A stretch of 64,000 bases of DNA from Fictibacillus phosphorivorans (GTDB taxonomy: Bacteria > Bacillota > Bacilli > Bacillales > Fictibacillaceae): the NCBI RefSeq assembly GCF_001629705.1, contig NZ_CP015378.1, forward strand, positions 2,294,001-2,358,000, written 5' to 3'. The translations under genes were made by a program, and so were the position numbers. The notes beneath the pieces are model-generated. The model was not told the origin of the DNA. It saw only the letters and a program-made list of their open reading frames with translations, and did not search any database. Of the stretch, positions 17,409 to 25,810 are shown piece by piece (position 1 is the stretch's first letter; every line of letters begins with the position of its first letter).

Positions 17409-18660
17409 CCTCTCCTCTTCCCACTCTTTCACGACTAAACAAGCGTTATGTCCTCCAAAACCAAAAGAATTACTCAAAACCGTTCTGATGCGATGGTTCT
17501 GCGCTCGGTTAGGCACAAAGTTTAAGTTCATATCTTCATCTGGTTCTGAATGATTAATAGTTGGCGGTACCAATTTGTTCTGTATGGATAACAGATAACA
17601 CACTCGCGATTAGCTCGGCTGCCCCAGCACCACCCAATAAATGACCCGTCATCGATTTGATGGAACTGATCGGTAACTCGTAGGCTCGTTCACCGAACAC
17701 TTTTTTTATCGCGTACGTTTCAGACTGATCATTTAATTTGGTACTCGTGCCATGTGCGTTGACGTAGTCGATGTCATCAGGTGTGAGGTTCGCATCTTGT
17801 ATCGCTCGTTTCATGGCCATGATGACACCATCTCCTTCAGGGTCAGGAGCAGTTACACCGTATGCATCGTTAGTAGCTCCGTACCCTGCGAGTTCAGCGA
17901 TAATGGGAACTCCACGACGGAGCGCTGATTCTTCTGACTCTAAAACGACGATCCCTCCACCTGATCCGATCACGAAGCCGTCCCGAGAACGATCGAAAGG
18001 CCGGCTGGCTTCTTGTGGAGAGTCGTTTCGGGTGGACAATGCATTTATCTTAGTGAACGATGCTAGATCCAGTGGTGTGATGGCTCCTTCAGTTCCTCCG
18101 GCAATCATGATATCCGCATCACCATATTGGATAGCACGCATCGCTTCACCGATACAGTTGCTGCTTGCCGCACAAGCAGTAACGAAAGAACCACTCTTTC
18201 CTTTTGCGCCAAGTTTAATTGCGATCTCACTTACGCTTGAGTTGATGAGCATCCCAGATGCAAGATAAGGACTGACTCTTCTTGCTCCTTTCGTGAGTAA
18301 TGTCTGATGGTTTTCAAGAATCATACCTGTCCCACCTGAACCTGACCCAACTAAAACACCTACACTAAACGGGTCGAGTTCTTTCATATCTAGTGAAGCT
18401 TGTTCAATAGCTTCACGAGTAGCTGCCAAAGCATAATGTGTGAATGTATCCGTTCGATTGATCTCTTTAGAAGATAAATATTCGGTCGGATCAAAATTTT
18501 TTATTTCTCCTCCGATTCTTGAGGAGAAGGTCGATGTGTCAAAAGATTGGATATAATCAATCCCACTGACTCCTTTACTCAAGTTGAACCAAAAAGAGTC
18601 AAGGGTATGACCGATTGGTGAGATGATTCCCATTCCCGTTATAACCACTTTTTTTCGCAT
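17405..18660 (-). pseudogene. fabF-like beta-ketoacyl-ACP synthase, frameshifted
   Basis: A KAS-II-type condensing enzyme of about 410 codons: the nucleophile Cys in VTACAASSNC (about 163), His in NAHGTSTKLND (about 300) and GHLLGGAGA (about 340) are intact. One extra G in AATTGGTACCGCC (minus strand, about 17570) shifts the frame after HTEQIG. In the other frame the expected VPPTINH, VPNRA and SNSFGFGGHNACL follow. The natural stop has been lost where the gene runs into the RND fragment. The start is ATG 18660 with AAGGAG upstream. It is distinct from the fabF at the right end of the window. Confidence 0.85.
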
Positions 18661-18783
18661 AAGTAGCTCCTTCTTAACTAATATCATGTCAATTCTACAA
18701 ATATTGCGTTAATCACCACATCCGTAATTTCCGCAACTTTAAGGTTCACAGTAGCTTATGAATTTTTTTGCTTTTTTCCTTTC

Positions 18784-18815
18784 GAGAAGAACGGATTTCG
18801 TTCTCTTCTTTTTAA
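18784..18815 (+). terminator. Hairpin in the fabF-marR spacer
   Basis: AGAACG pairs with CGTTCT around GATTT, with a T-rich tract downstream. The 300-base spacer around it (18661-18960) holds no other feature that I can see. Confidence 0.5.
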
Positions 18816-18960
18816 AACAAATACTTTTGTTTCCTTGAAATAAATAGTTCTATGAAAATCGATTTATTTTTTGATAATCTGTAAAGGAATAAAGTAAAAG
18901 CTACACCAAAGAAGTCTAAGCCAAACTTTAGACTTTTGAATAAGGGAAGTCGTGATAGAA

Positions 18961-19362
18961 ATGAAGAGGGAGTCAATAAACTTTATTGTTTTACTTCAAA
19001 CGGTAGTAAATATTAAAGATGAGATAACCAATGGAGAATCACTTGGATTTATACAAGTCCATATGCTTTTGTTAGTGAAAAAATATAAGAATATGACAGT
19101 TACGGAGATAGCTTTAAAAATGTATGTCAAACAACCCTCAGTATCGGCACTTAGCGATAAACTGATTAAGAAGGGTCTTATCCAAAGAAAATATAACCAG
19201 CTTGACAGGAGAAGTGTAAGTATAAGCCTTTCAGATAATGGAATGGTTAAAGCGGAACAACTGAAAAGGAAAACAGAAGATATAATGAAGAGAATGGAAG
19301 AGAATATATCGTTAGAAGAAAGAATCGTGTTCAATCAGATTCTGTCCAAGATAGATGTTTAA
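18961..19362 (+). CDS. MarR family transcriptional regulator
   Basis: A 133-residue winged-helix regulator; the MarR core is visible at NMTVTEIALKMYVKQPSVSALSDKLIKKGLI and the wing at YNQLDRRSVSISLSDNG. The ATG at 18961 lies 11 bases after AAGGGAAG; a GTG nine bases upstream is too close to that site. It is a single-gene unit with no evident target next to it, since the fabF-like gene on the other side is broken. Confidence 0.9.
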   Translation: MKRESINFIVLLQTVVNIKDEITNGESLGFIQVHMLLLVKKYKNMTVTEIALKMYVKQPSVSALSDKLIKKGLIQRKYNQLDRRSVSISLSDNGMVKAEQLKRKTEDIMKRMEENISLEERIVFNQILSKIDV

Positions 19363-19396
19363 TAACAAATACCAATGTGGTTTAAATAGACGTATA

Positions 19397-19425
19397 TTGA
19401 AATAGACGATTTAAAGGTTTATAAT
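19397..19425 (+). promoter_or_regulatory. Sigma-A promoter for antitoxin RNA
   Basis: TTGAAA, a 17-base spacer and a perfect TATAAT, with no protein-coding frame downstream before the shared terminator at 19529-19578. Confidence 0.85.
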
Positions 19426-19431
19426 GGTCTT

Positions 19432-19578
19432 AGATAGAACATAGTATAAAAAGGGAGCATCGGCCACCAACCGATACCCCATAACAGCTATTCTGCAAGA
19501 AGTGCAGTGGCTTTAAGTAAATAGAGATACAAAAAAGTAACCTATCACCAGCGGCCAGCAGGGTGGGTTACTTTTTTG
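19432..19578 (+). ncRNA. Putative antitoxin sRNA of a type I TA locus
   Basis: Transcription from the strong promoter at 19397-19425 would give an RNA of about 145 bases ending at the hairpin AAAAAAGTAACC...GGTTACTTTTTT. The last 20-50 bases are antisense to the 3' end of the minus-strand toxin mRNA, the same layout as RatA/TxpA and related Bacillus pairs where the RNAs overlap tail to tail. Size and start are inferred. Confidence 0.7.
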
Positions 19579-19654
19579 TTGTAACCGCGATTACTGCAAC
19601 GATCAGTGTTGCAAAAGAGATCATGAGTGTTAGTGTATCAGAAACAGTAACCAT
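19568..19654 (-). CDS. Small hydrophobic type I toxin (holin-like toxin family)
   Basis: A 28-residue peptide, MVTVSDTLTLMISFATLI followed by VAVIAVTTKK: one membrane helix and a lysine tail, as in the putative holin-like toxins of Firmicutes. A promoter -10 TATAAT lies at 19725-19720 on the minus strand. The strong site AAGGGGGTG upstream of ATG 19654 can pair with CCCC about 10 bases earlier, so the mRNA probably folds to hide its ribosome site, a known trait of type I toxins. The stop codon is inside the bidirectional terminator. Confidence 0.78.
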   Translation of the reverse strand: MVTVSDTLTLMISFATLIVAVIAVTTKK

Positions 19655-19788
19655 CAGCGACACCCCCTTTCTTACCGGGGATTGCCACTGCCCACCCTGC
19701 ATATGTAGCTGTTCCTCTTATTATATCATAGAAAAGTCCTCCCTTTTGCTCCAGATTAATTGTCGCCATTCCCTTTTTCTTTCCCTTT

Positions 19789-19828
19789 TATAAAACCTCA
19801 TATACAACAACATATATGTGGTTTTATA
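19789..19828. repeat. Inverted repeat TATAAAACC-T-CATATA
   Basis: Arms of about 16 bases with one mismatch flank a ten-base loop, in the spacer between the toxin locus and the riboswitch. It could be a terminator or an operator; nothing decides between them. Confidence 0.5.
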
Positions 19829-20006
19829 CATATAAGCATATATTAAAGATAACAATACAATTAGATAATATATTAAACAGAATGTTATTTAAATTCAGAA
19901 ATATTTTATTACAGTTTATAACTTAATAAATTCATTCTTCATACCGATAGGATAGTTGTACATATGGTAATTCCTGATTCCAGCTGGGATCCACTTAAAA
20001 AAGAGA

Positions 20007-20084
20007 ATAAGGCAAACCCGCCGAAAGACGGGGACGCAAAGCCTACAGATCTAAAGCAGAATTGCTAGGATGGCTGGGTTGCAC
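20007..20084 (+). promoter_or_regulatory. Cyclic di-GMP-I (GEMM-I) riboswitch
   Basis: The aptamer shows the conserved parts in order: GGCAAACC, a hairpin capped by GAAA, GACGCAAAGCC, CUAA, a second hairpin (AGCAG/CUAGG region) and AUGGCUGGGUUGC closing the P1 helix. An intrinsic terminator follows immediately, so it controls transcription elongation into the ThDP enzyme operon. Whether c-di-GMP turns the operon on or off cannot be told by eye. Confidence 0.93.
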
Positions 20085-20092
20085 AACGTTTT

Positions 20093-20131
20093 AAAACGTC
20101 CTATTTGTGCTACTCAATAGGTCGTTTTTTT
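20093..20131 (+). terminator. Riboswitch expression-platform terminator
   Basis: AAAACGTCCTATT pairs with AATAGGTCGTTTT and runs into seven T, ending just before the ribosome site of the first gene (AAAGGAG at about 20138). Confidence 0.9.
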
Positions 20132-20152
20132 ATGAACAAAGGAGATACATCC

Positions 20153-21784
20153 ATGAAAAAAATTGCAGACGTTCTTGTGATGAACTTAAAAAACTTAGGC
20201 GTTGAACACACATTTGGTATTCCAGGTAAAGCCGTCGTACCGATTCTGCTGGAACTTGATCGACAAGGAATCCCTTTTAACCTAACCAGACATGAAGGTG
20301 GAGCTGGCTACATCGCTTCTGGTTACTCTCTCATGAATAAAACGATCGGTGTTGCCATCGGAACCTCTGGACCTGGAGGGACCAATCTATTAACAGCTGC
20401 CGCACAGGCGAAAGCTTGGCATCTACCCGTGTTGTTCTTAACTGGACAACCTTCTTCTAAAGACATCGGAAAACCGTTCGGTCAGGACTCCACTTCTTTT
20501 GGTACCGATCTTATAAAGATGTTTGAACCCGTCACAAAGTTCAGCGCAAGAGTTGATCGTGCTGAATCGTTTCAGAGCTACTTTACACATGCGATCGAAA
20601 AAGCGCTTCATGGCGTTAAAGGACCGGTTCACCTCTCCATTCCGATGGATGTGTTGCTTGAGGAGATAGAACCTTTCCTCTTGCAACCGAAAGAGGCGCC
20701 ACAGATGGTTGCGACGAAAGAGTCGTTACAAGAAGCTTTAACAAGTATTCATAACGCAAAACGTCCCGTGATGATCTTAGGAAAAGGCGTTCATGCTTCA
20801 CATGCCTACGAAGAAGTCATACAGTTGGCAGAAGCCTTCAGCATCCCTGTGATGACGACACCCGGTGGAAAAGGCACGTTCCCTACCACCCATGAACTTT
20901 CTCTAGATGGATTCGGGCTCGGAGGATCAGATCGGTCAGCAGACTATCTTACTCAAAGAAGTGATCTTGTAATCGTGATAGGTTCTAAGTTATCAGACAT
21001 GTCGATCGTCGGTCTGGACCCGTCTCGCTACCCGGAGACTATCATCCATTTTGATTATGATCATACGTTCATCGGTAAATCGATTCCGGCTATTACGCAT
21101 CATATCCTTGGAGATGCGGCAAGTAACGTGAGAAGTTTGTTGAGTTTATGGAACGGAGAAAATGCTCGTCCACGACCACAGATTCTCAAAGAAACAAGTG
21201 TGGAAGAAGGATCAACTACCGAGAGGATGTTATCAAAAGACATCATCTTAACACTACGAGAATCTCTACCTAGCGAGACGGTATTCTTCGGTGATGATGG
21301 TAGCCATTCGTTTTATGCCATCAAACACCTCTCCCTTCCCGTTCCTGGTTCATTTTATTTTGATGATGTGTTTGGAGCGATGGGACATGCGATCGGGTAC
21401 AGCATCGGAGCAAAAGTGAGTAGACCTGAAAAACCAATCGTCTGTCTAGCGGGCGATGGATGCTTCTTCATGCATGGTAATGAGATATCAACTGCGGTCG
21501 ACCTTGGAGCAGCAACTCTGTTTGTGATCTTTAACAACGGTCGATTGGATATGGTTGATAAAGGGATGTCTAAGAACGTGGGTAAAGCGGTAGGTACACG
21601 TTTCAAACAAGAACTGGATGTAGAAAAGTTTAGTGAAGCCATGGGCGCCCGCGCCTTTAAGTGTTGGAAACTAGAAGAGTTAAGAACAGCTGTAAAAAGT
21701 GGACTGAATCATCATGAAGGTCCGACCGTGATTGAAGTCATGGTAGACCAAGAAGAGATCCCGCCTACTTTACAAAGAGGGTAA
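20153..21784 (+). CDS. Thiamine-diphosphate-dependent enzyme (acetolactate synthase-like)
   Basis: A 543-residue enzyme of the ALS/pyruvate oxidase/benzoylformate decarboxylase superfamily. The catalytic Glu lies in TRHEGGAGY (about 46-54), the central domain at about 190-320, and the ThDP-magnesium motif GDG...NN at AGDGCFF and FVIFNN (about 440-470). The substrate cannot be assigned: it is not close to IlvB, and there is no small regulatory subunit gene. I start at ATG 20153 behind AAAGGAG; earlier in-frame starts would lie within the terminator. It is the first gene after the c-di-GMP riboswitch. Confidence 0.9.
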   Translation: MKKIADVLVMNLKNLGVEHTFGIPGKAVVPILLELDRQGIPFNLTRHEGGAGYIASGYSLMNKTIGVAIGTSGPGGTNLLTAAAQAKAWHLPVLFLTGQPSSKDIGKPFGQDSTSFGTDLIKMFEPVTKFSARVDRAESFQSYFTHAIEKALHGVKGPVHLSIPMDVLLEEIEPFLLQPKEAPQMVATKESLQEALTSIHNAKRPVMILGKGVHASHAYEEVIQLAEAFSIPVMTTPGGKGTFPTTHELSLDGFGLGGSDRSADYLTQRSDLVIVIGSKLSDMSIVGLDPSRYPETIIHFDYDHTFIGKSIPAITHHILGDAASNVRSLLSLWNGENARPRPQILKETSVEEGSTTERMLSKDIILTLRESLPSETVFFGDDGSHSFYAIKHLSLPVPGSFYFDDVFGAMGHAIGYSIGAKVSRPEKPIVCLAGDGCFFMHGNEISTAVDLGAATLFVIFNNGRLDMVDKGMSKNVGKAVGTRFKQELDVEKFSEAMGARAFKCWKLEELRTAVKSGLNHHEGPTVIEVMVDQEEIPPTLQRG

Positions 21785-21802
21785 ACCGAGGAGGTGAAGG
21801 AA

Positions 21803-22177
21803 GTGTCAACACAAACAGAAGAAATGAAAAGCCTTGAGAACCTTTCTGGCAAGAAAGGTGTATCGATCATGAAGAATCTTAAAGAGGTCTTCCCCGATCT
21901 TGGTGATCTAGCCACAAAGCTTCATAAAGAGTTATATGAACGCGACGTACTCGATCTAAAACAACAAGAGATCATCACACTATCCATCTTAATCGCTCAA
22001 GGAAATACAGAATCTGCATTAAAATTTCATATCAACGCAGCTCTGCATGCGGGTCTGACAAAAGAAGAGATTTTTGAGATCATTCTTCACGCGGCACCGT
22101 ATACAGGTTTCCCGCGAGCAATCAATGCGGTTTATTCCGCACATGAGATTTTTGTTGAGAATGGATTAGTAGAATAA
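21803..22177 (+). CDS. Carboxymuconolactone decarboxylase-like protein
   Basis: A 124-residue helical protein of the CMD/AhpD-like fold; the conserved segment is ALKFHINAALHAGLTKEEIFEII with its His. It lacks the CxxC of AhpD, so it is more like decarboxylase-type members than peroxidase partners. The start is GTG 21803, eight bases after GGAGG. It lies 18 bases after the ThDP enzyme and is probably co-transcribed from the riboswitch promoter; pairing of a ThDP enzyme with a CMD protein suggests work on the same keto-acid or acyl substrate (inference). Confidence 0.85.
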   Translation: MSTQTEEMKSLENLSGKKGVSIMKNLKEVFPDLGDLATKLHKELYERDVLDLKQQEIITLSILIAQGNTESALKFHINAALHAGLTKEEIFEIILHAAPYTGFPRAINAVYSAHEIFVENGLVE

Positions 22178-22199
22178 AAACAAAATGGAGGAATGTATG

Positions 22200-22583
22200 A
22201 TGAACGCAACTAAAGCAGTAACAAAGGTACATAGTGGAGTTTTTTATTGGAGAGCTACGACTACGATGATCACGATCGAAGAAGCAAAAGAGATCGCAGA
22301 AAGAGTTAAGAAAGAAGTAAGCAGCCCAAGCATCAAGTACTTTATCGTGGACAACCGTGAACTGAATGGTCCTTATAAACCAGACGTACAACAGGTTTGG
22401 TCTGATTTGATGGACGTTGTCGCTCAAAACGTTGAGAAGAACGTTGTGATCTGTAAAGATATCATCCAACAGATGCAGATCAACCGTATCTCGAAGAACA
22501 CAGGAACAACTGATAAAGTGAAAGCCTTCATGGATGAAAAAGAAGCACTCGCTTTCATCAACCTAACTTCTTTCCCGTTCTGA
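22200..22583 (+). CDS. STAS/SpoIIAA-like domain protein
   Basis: A 127-residue alpha/beta protein with alternating strands and helices (ITIEEAKEIAERVKKEV, IKYFIVDNRELNGPY, NVVICKDIIQQMQINRI), resembling the STAS/SpoIIAA-like fold used in regulatory or lipid-linked roles. I do not recognise a named family. I chose ATG 22200 over 22197 for spacing from GGAGG. It is the third gene of the riboswitch operon, 22 bases after the CMD gene, and a strong terminator follows. Confidence 0.65.
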   Translation: MNATKAVTKVHSGVFYWRATTTMITIEEAKEIAERVKKEVSSPSIKYFIVDNRELNGPYKPDVQQVWSDLMDVVAQNVEKNVVICKDIIQQMQINRISKNTGTTDKVKAFMDEKEALAFINLTSFPF

Positions 22584-22592
22584 TCACTAGTT

Positions 22593-22622
22593 GCCCTCCT
22601 GTTTATACAGGAGGGCTTTTTT
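22593..22622 (+). terminator. Terminator of the riboswitch operon
   Basis: GCCCTCCTG-TTTATA-CAGGAGGGC followed by six T. Confidence 0.95.
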
Positions 22623-22663
22623 AAAAAGGAAAGAACGAAGTTCGCTCTTTCCCTTCATAGAGG

Positions 22664-23107
22664 TTACAGATAGCCCTTTTCTTTTAGACTTGTATATTCG
22701 GCATGTGCGTTCACGATCAAGTGGTCTAGTACTTCAATGCCAAGTACTTTTCCCGCTTCGATCAAACGTCTTGTGACTTCGATGTCTTCTCTTGAAGGTG
22801 TCGTGTCTCCAGAAGGATGTTGATGAGACACGATGATCGACATCGCGTTGTTGAGTATCGCTGACTTGAACACCTCCCGCGGATGTACGATGCTTGCTGC
22901 AAGTGACCCTACGTGACATCGATGAACCGCGACGATTCGGTTCTTTGTATTGAGACACATCACAAGAAACACTTCACGGTCTTCGTCTCCGATGATCTCC
23001 GCTGCGACTACAGCGGCATCGATGGGTGAGCGTACCATGTGTTTCTCACTTCCCTCTACCTCCTTGATCACTTGTTTGATCTGTTGAATTTCGTACATTT
23101 TCTCCAT
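22664..23107 (-). CDS. Short RadC-like JAB/MPN domain protein
   Basis: A 147-residue protein consisting only of the MPN+ metalloprotease-like domain of RadC. The JAMM motif is intact: SHQHPSGDTTPSRED (HxHPSGD...D). It lacks the N-terminal helix-hairpin-helix of chromosomal RadC, as is typical of copies carried by plasmids and integrative elements and often found with ArdC-type antirestriction genes. The 115-base stretch upstream is shared with the gene at 30200-30445. Confidence 0.9.
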   Translation of the reverse strand: MEKMYEIQQIKQVIKEVEGSEKHMVRSPIDAAVVAAEIIGDEDREVFLVMCLNTKNRIVAVHRCHVGSLAASIVHPREVFKSAILNNAMSIIVSHQHPSGDTTPSREDIEVTRRLIEAGKVLGIEVLDHLIVNAHAEYTSLKEKGYL

Positions 23108-23150
23108 AGCTTTAACAGCTCCTCTCTTTGTTTGAGAAAGTGTTAAAGTT

Positions 23151-23265
23151 CTTCACGAAAAGAGAGTCAAGGGACTTTGAAGTTTGTGCAAGTTTTTTAA
23201 ATAAAAAAGTTCACAAAGTTTGCTTGAAGTGAAACATAAAGCATCCCTTTACTTCTCTTACGAGG
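23151..23265 (-). promoter_or_regulatory. Conserved leader shared with 30482-30580 (copy 1)
   Basis: About 100 bases upstream of the short radC match the region upstream of the 30200 gene, including CTTTACxxGAAAAGAG, TCAAGGGAC, AGTTTGTG, AAAAGTTCACAAAGTTTGCT and AAAGCATCCCTTTAC. It holds an imperfect dyad (AAGTTTGTG...CACAAAGTTT) and, on the minus strand, TTGACT/TTGACA boxes that could be -35 elements. Confidence 0.75.
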
Positions 23266-23630
23266 GAAGACTTACAATGAAAAGAACAAAGAGGAAAAGA
23301 TGAGGGTTTCTCCTTGGAACCTCTTCTTAAATGACTGTTTAACAATATAAAAAGGGGGAGAATGCTTTTCCTCCCCTCTCCTTGCATGTACACACTTTTA
23401 AATCACGGATTGAAAATAAAAAATCCCCAGGCGCTGTACCCCAGGGATGATGTTTGTCAGTTTGTCAGTCAATTAAATCGCGTTTTATTGATTTATGAAT
23501 TGTTATTATTTTTAATCTCTATAAAGTTGTAATTAACTAAGGGGAAGAATACGCTCTCCCCCTCTCATTACATGATTCACCCCCATCGGGGTCAGTGAAA
23601 TTGCAAACAAACACGTTTGTTCACAAATTA
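23266..23630. other. Spacer with two related G/C-rich hairpins
   Basis: No gene is seen. Two similar hairpin units, AGGGGGAGAATGC...CTCCCCTCTC..TGCATG (about 23354-23389) and AGGGGAAGAATACG..CTCCCCCTCTC..TACATG (about 23541-23574), flank a weaker one at 23425-23452. Each is followed by a T run on the minus strand, so they may be tandem terminators. Confidence 0.5.
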
Positions 23631-24080
23631 TCACTGAGTATCTTCAATATCTTCTGCTATTATACGCTTTAGAATTTTATCTTTCAGTTGCTCCAAGTAA
23701 GAGAGTGTTGTGTTTTGGTTGTTTAACAACTTGATGAAGTTACGAATGTATTCGTTCTCGTATTCTTCGAATGCTTCTTGGGCTAACTTTTTAGCACCTT
23801 GGACCAACTGAGAGAGGGAACGTCTTACATAGAATCTGGAAAGATCACGATCTCCTGCTTTAAGATGAAGATAGTTGATCACGTCCCCTCCCACTAAACA
23901 AATACAATGAGTATCTTTTACGATGGGATGATTTTGGATAAAAGTCTCGAGTTCAAAAGAAATGTAATGATGCTGACCATGAATAAGAAATAATCCATGC
24001 AACAGCTCACGATTGTTATCTAAAACCGCTTAGAAAACATGTGAGATAAACTTCTCTTCTCCACTAGTACGTTTCTTCAT
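23631..24080 (-). pseudogene. Paralogue of the 26283-26717 protein, interrupted by TAA
   Basis: From ATG 24080 the frame reads MKKRTSGEEKFISHVF, then TAA at 24032-24030, then AVLDNNRELLHGLFLIHGQ and on to 23631. The whole 149-codon frame aligns with the intact protein at 26283-26717 (same MKKR start, HxLxxxxGxxHYI and DLSxxxxxxxLxxxxxxAxKxA). One base change would restore it. I do not recognise the family; it is small, helical and charged. Re-initiation at TTG 24002 could still give a shorter product. Confidence 0.75.
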
Positions 24081-24290
24081 CTCCCTAACCTCGACTCTAC
24101 CATAAGTTCAAAATATTTTTATTAGTGATCATCATTCATCTTCTAATTTCTTCAATATGTGATGCGAACGTGTTTACGTTGCTACCTACTTGCTAGATTG
24201 TCATCTTCTGATCACTGCCCTATATTATCGACCATTTAGAGAAGGAGTTTATGAATGTTCATGGCTAATCTCTAATTTAGTACCATTTAA

Positions 24291-24420
24291 CGATCAAAAA
24301 TCATTGCTCAAAACTTAGAGATAAAGGTTAACACCTTAAAGAACCATTTGAGTATCATCTACAGAAAACACCAAGTGACCAACCAAAACGCAGCTGTGGG
24401 CAAAGCGATCCAGTTCGTAT
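24291..24420 (+). pseudogene. C-terminal LuxR-type helix-turn-helix remnant
   Basis: The open stretch reads KIIAQNLEIKVNTLKNHLS, then IIYRKHQVTNQNAAVGKAI and a stop, which is the GerE/LuxR DNA-binding domain with its recognition helix VNTLKNHLSIIYRK. The N-terminal receiver or sensor part is missing, and a TAA stands directly upstream. Confidence 0.7.
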
Positions 24421-24437
24421 AATGGTCAAATAATAGA

Positions 24438-24647
24438 ATGACACCAGCTCCATTCGGATTTATGATGGGATATTATGGACCAGGATTTATCATCAGCTGA
24501 ATCTTTCTACTGTGGGCGATAAGAAGACGTAGATTTGTTTTAAGAACTGTAGGATTTGTGATCGGTGCAACTCTAAACATGGTCTATGGGTTATGTATCG
24601 CTATTCTTATATTCATTATCTTTTTTAACTTTGGCTATGTTAAATAA
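24438..24647 (+). pseudogene. Small membrane protein remnant with in-frame TGA
   Basis: MTPAPFGFMMGYYGPGFIIS is followed by TGA at 24498-24500 and then by an open hydrophobic stretch (TVGFVIGATLNMVYGL, AILIFIIFFNF). Its 3' end merges with the left end of the IS1595-like element, so insertion probably removed the natural C-terminus. Confidence 0.5.
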
Positions 24648-25785
24648 TTCTGTTGATATTTGATAAAAGCAAACAAATGTTCTACAATATAGTTAAGAAT
24701 TTTCGTTTGGAGGGTTTGCAATGACGTTAAAGGAATTAATTGCAGAAATTAAAAAGTTAAATTCAGCAGAGCAACATCGTTTGAAAGAATTCTTTATCAA
24801 TTCCATTTCGTCATTTTCTGCAAGTGAACCCGTATTTCAAGAAGTAACAGAACGAAAAAATAAAGATGGCTACACCTGTGTGCATTGCAGTTCTAAAGAA
24901 GTTGTTCGTTTCGGCAAGTATAAGGTGAAACTCGGAAATAAAGAAATTGAACGTCAGCGATACCGTTGTAAAGATTGCCTAAAAACTTTTACTGATGTTA
25001 CCTCTACTCCCCTTTATTACACCCATAAGCCCGATAAATGGTTAGAATTCATTAAATGTATTTTAGAAGGGTTTTCCCTTCGTAAATCAGCGAACCTTAT
25101 TGGCGATGTTCATCATGTTACCTTATTTTATTGGAGACACAAGGTATTAACTGCCCTAAAACAAATGGATTTTGATACATTTTCGGGCATCGTGGAGATG
25201 GATGAAACCTATTTTTTATTCTCTGAAAAAGGTAAAAGAAACATCGAAGGTCGTAAGCCTCGCAAACGTGGAGGTTATTCTAAATTTCGTGGTATCAGCT
25301 ACGAACAAGTTTGTGTTTTAATAGCAAGAGACCGCCAAAAAGCCACGTATTCAGGTGTACTTGGTATGGGCAGAATTGTGAAAGCACAATTAGATAAGGC
25401 TATTGGTGCTAAATTAAGGACTGATAATACCCTTTGTACCGATGCTTGGAGGGCTTTTTCCACCTATGCAAGAAGCAAAGGAATGGAACATTATCGCTTT
25501 AAATCAGATGGAACGGAACGAGTCAAAGGGATTTATCATATTCAAAATGTCAACAACTATCACAAGTAGATTAAAAGGTTGGATGCAACGATTTAATGGC
25601 GTAGCTACAAAATACCTCGACCATTATTTGAGTTGGTTTCAATTCTTAGATATTGTTAAGCATCGCAGTGATAATGAATCAATAAGTAAAATGATTGTGG
25701 AGAGTTGTCTATATTCAATTAATGAAACCTATGATTCATTAAGAACGTATCAGTATTAGAACTTAATTGTTACTTTACAGGGCAA
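24633..25785 (+). mobile_element. IS1595-family insertion sequence (defective)
   Basis: An element of about 1.15 kb around an IS1595-type transposase gene. The left end GGCTATGTTAAATAATTC is imperfectly matched by the reverse complement of the right end (GCCCTGTAAAGTAACAATT), which I take as degenerate terminal repeats. No clear target duplication is visible. The transposase is frameshifted, so movement would need help from elsewhere. Confidence 0.7.
24721..25759 (+). pseudogene. IS1595-family transposase, frameshifted
   Basis: The N-terminal zinc ribbon (CVHC...YRCKDC), the DDE-type core with VEMDETYF and CTDAWRAF, and the later HIQNVNNYH followed by SRLKGWMQRFNGVATKYL mark an IS1595 transposase of about 345 codons. 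One extra A in CACAAGTAG at about 25564 shifts the frame and creates TAG; the second frame continues to 25759. Everything else is intact, so the loss is recent or is a sequencing error. Confidence 0.88.
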
Positions 25786-25810
25786 TCTTATAGAAAGGAG
25801 GTAACTTGGA

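Noticed and set aside
17771..18268. Plus-strand open frame of 165 codons across the fabF-like gene
   Set aside because: It is the antisense of conserved KAS motifs and has no ribosome site.
11051..18660. A biosynthetic cluster built on the phosphopantetheinyl transferase, fabF-like gene, RND fragment and ABC exporter
   Set aside because: No peptide synthetase, polyketide synthase or carrier protein gene is present, and the RND and fabF-like genes are broken; proximity looks accidental.
20153..21784. Assigning the ThDP enzyme as acetolactate synthase IlvB/AlsS
   Set aside because: The ThDP motifs are present but there is no adjacent small subunit or alsD, and key substrate-site context is not clearly that of AlsS.
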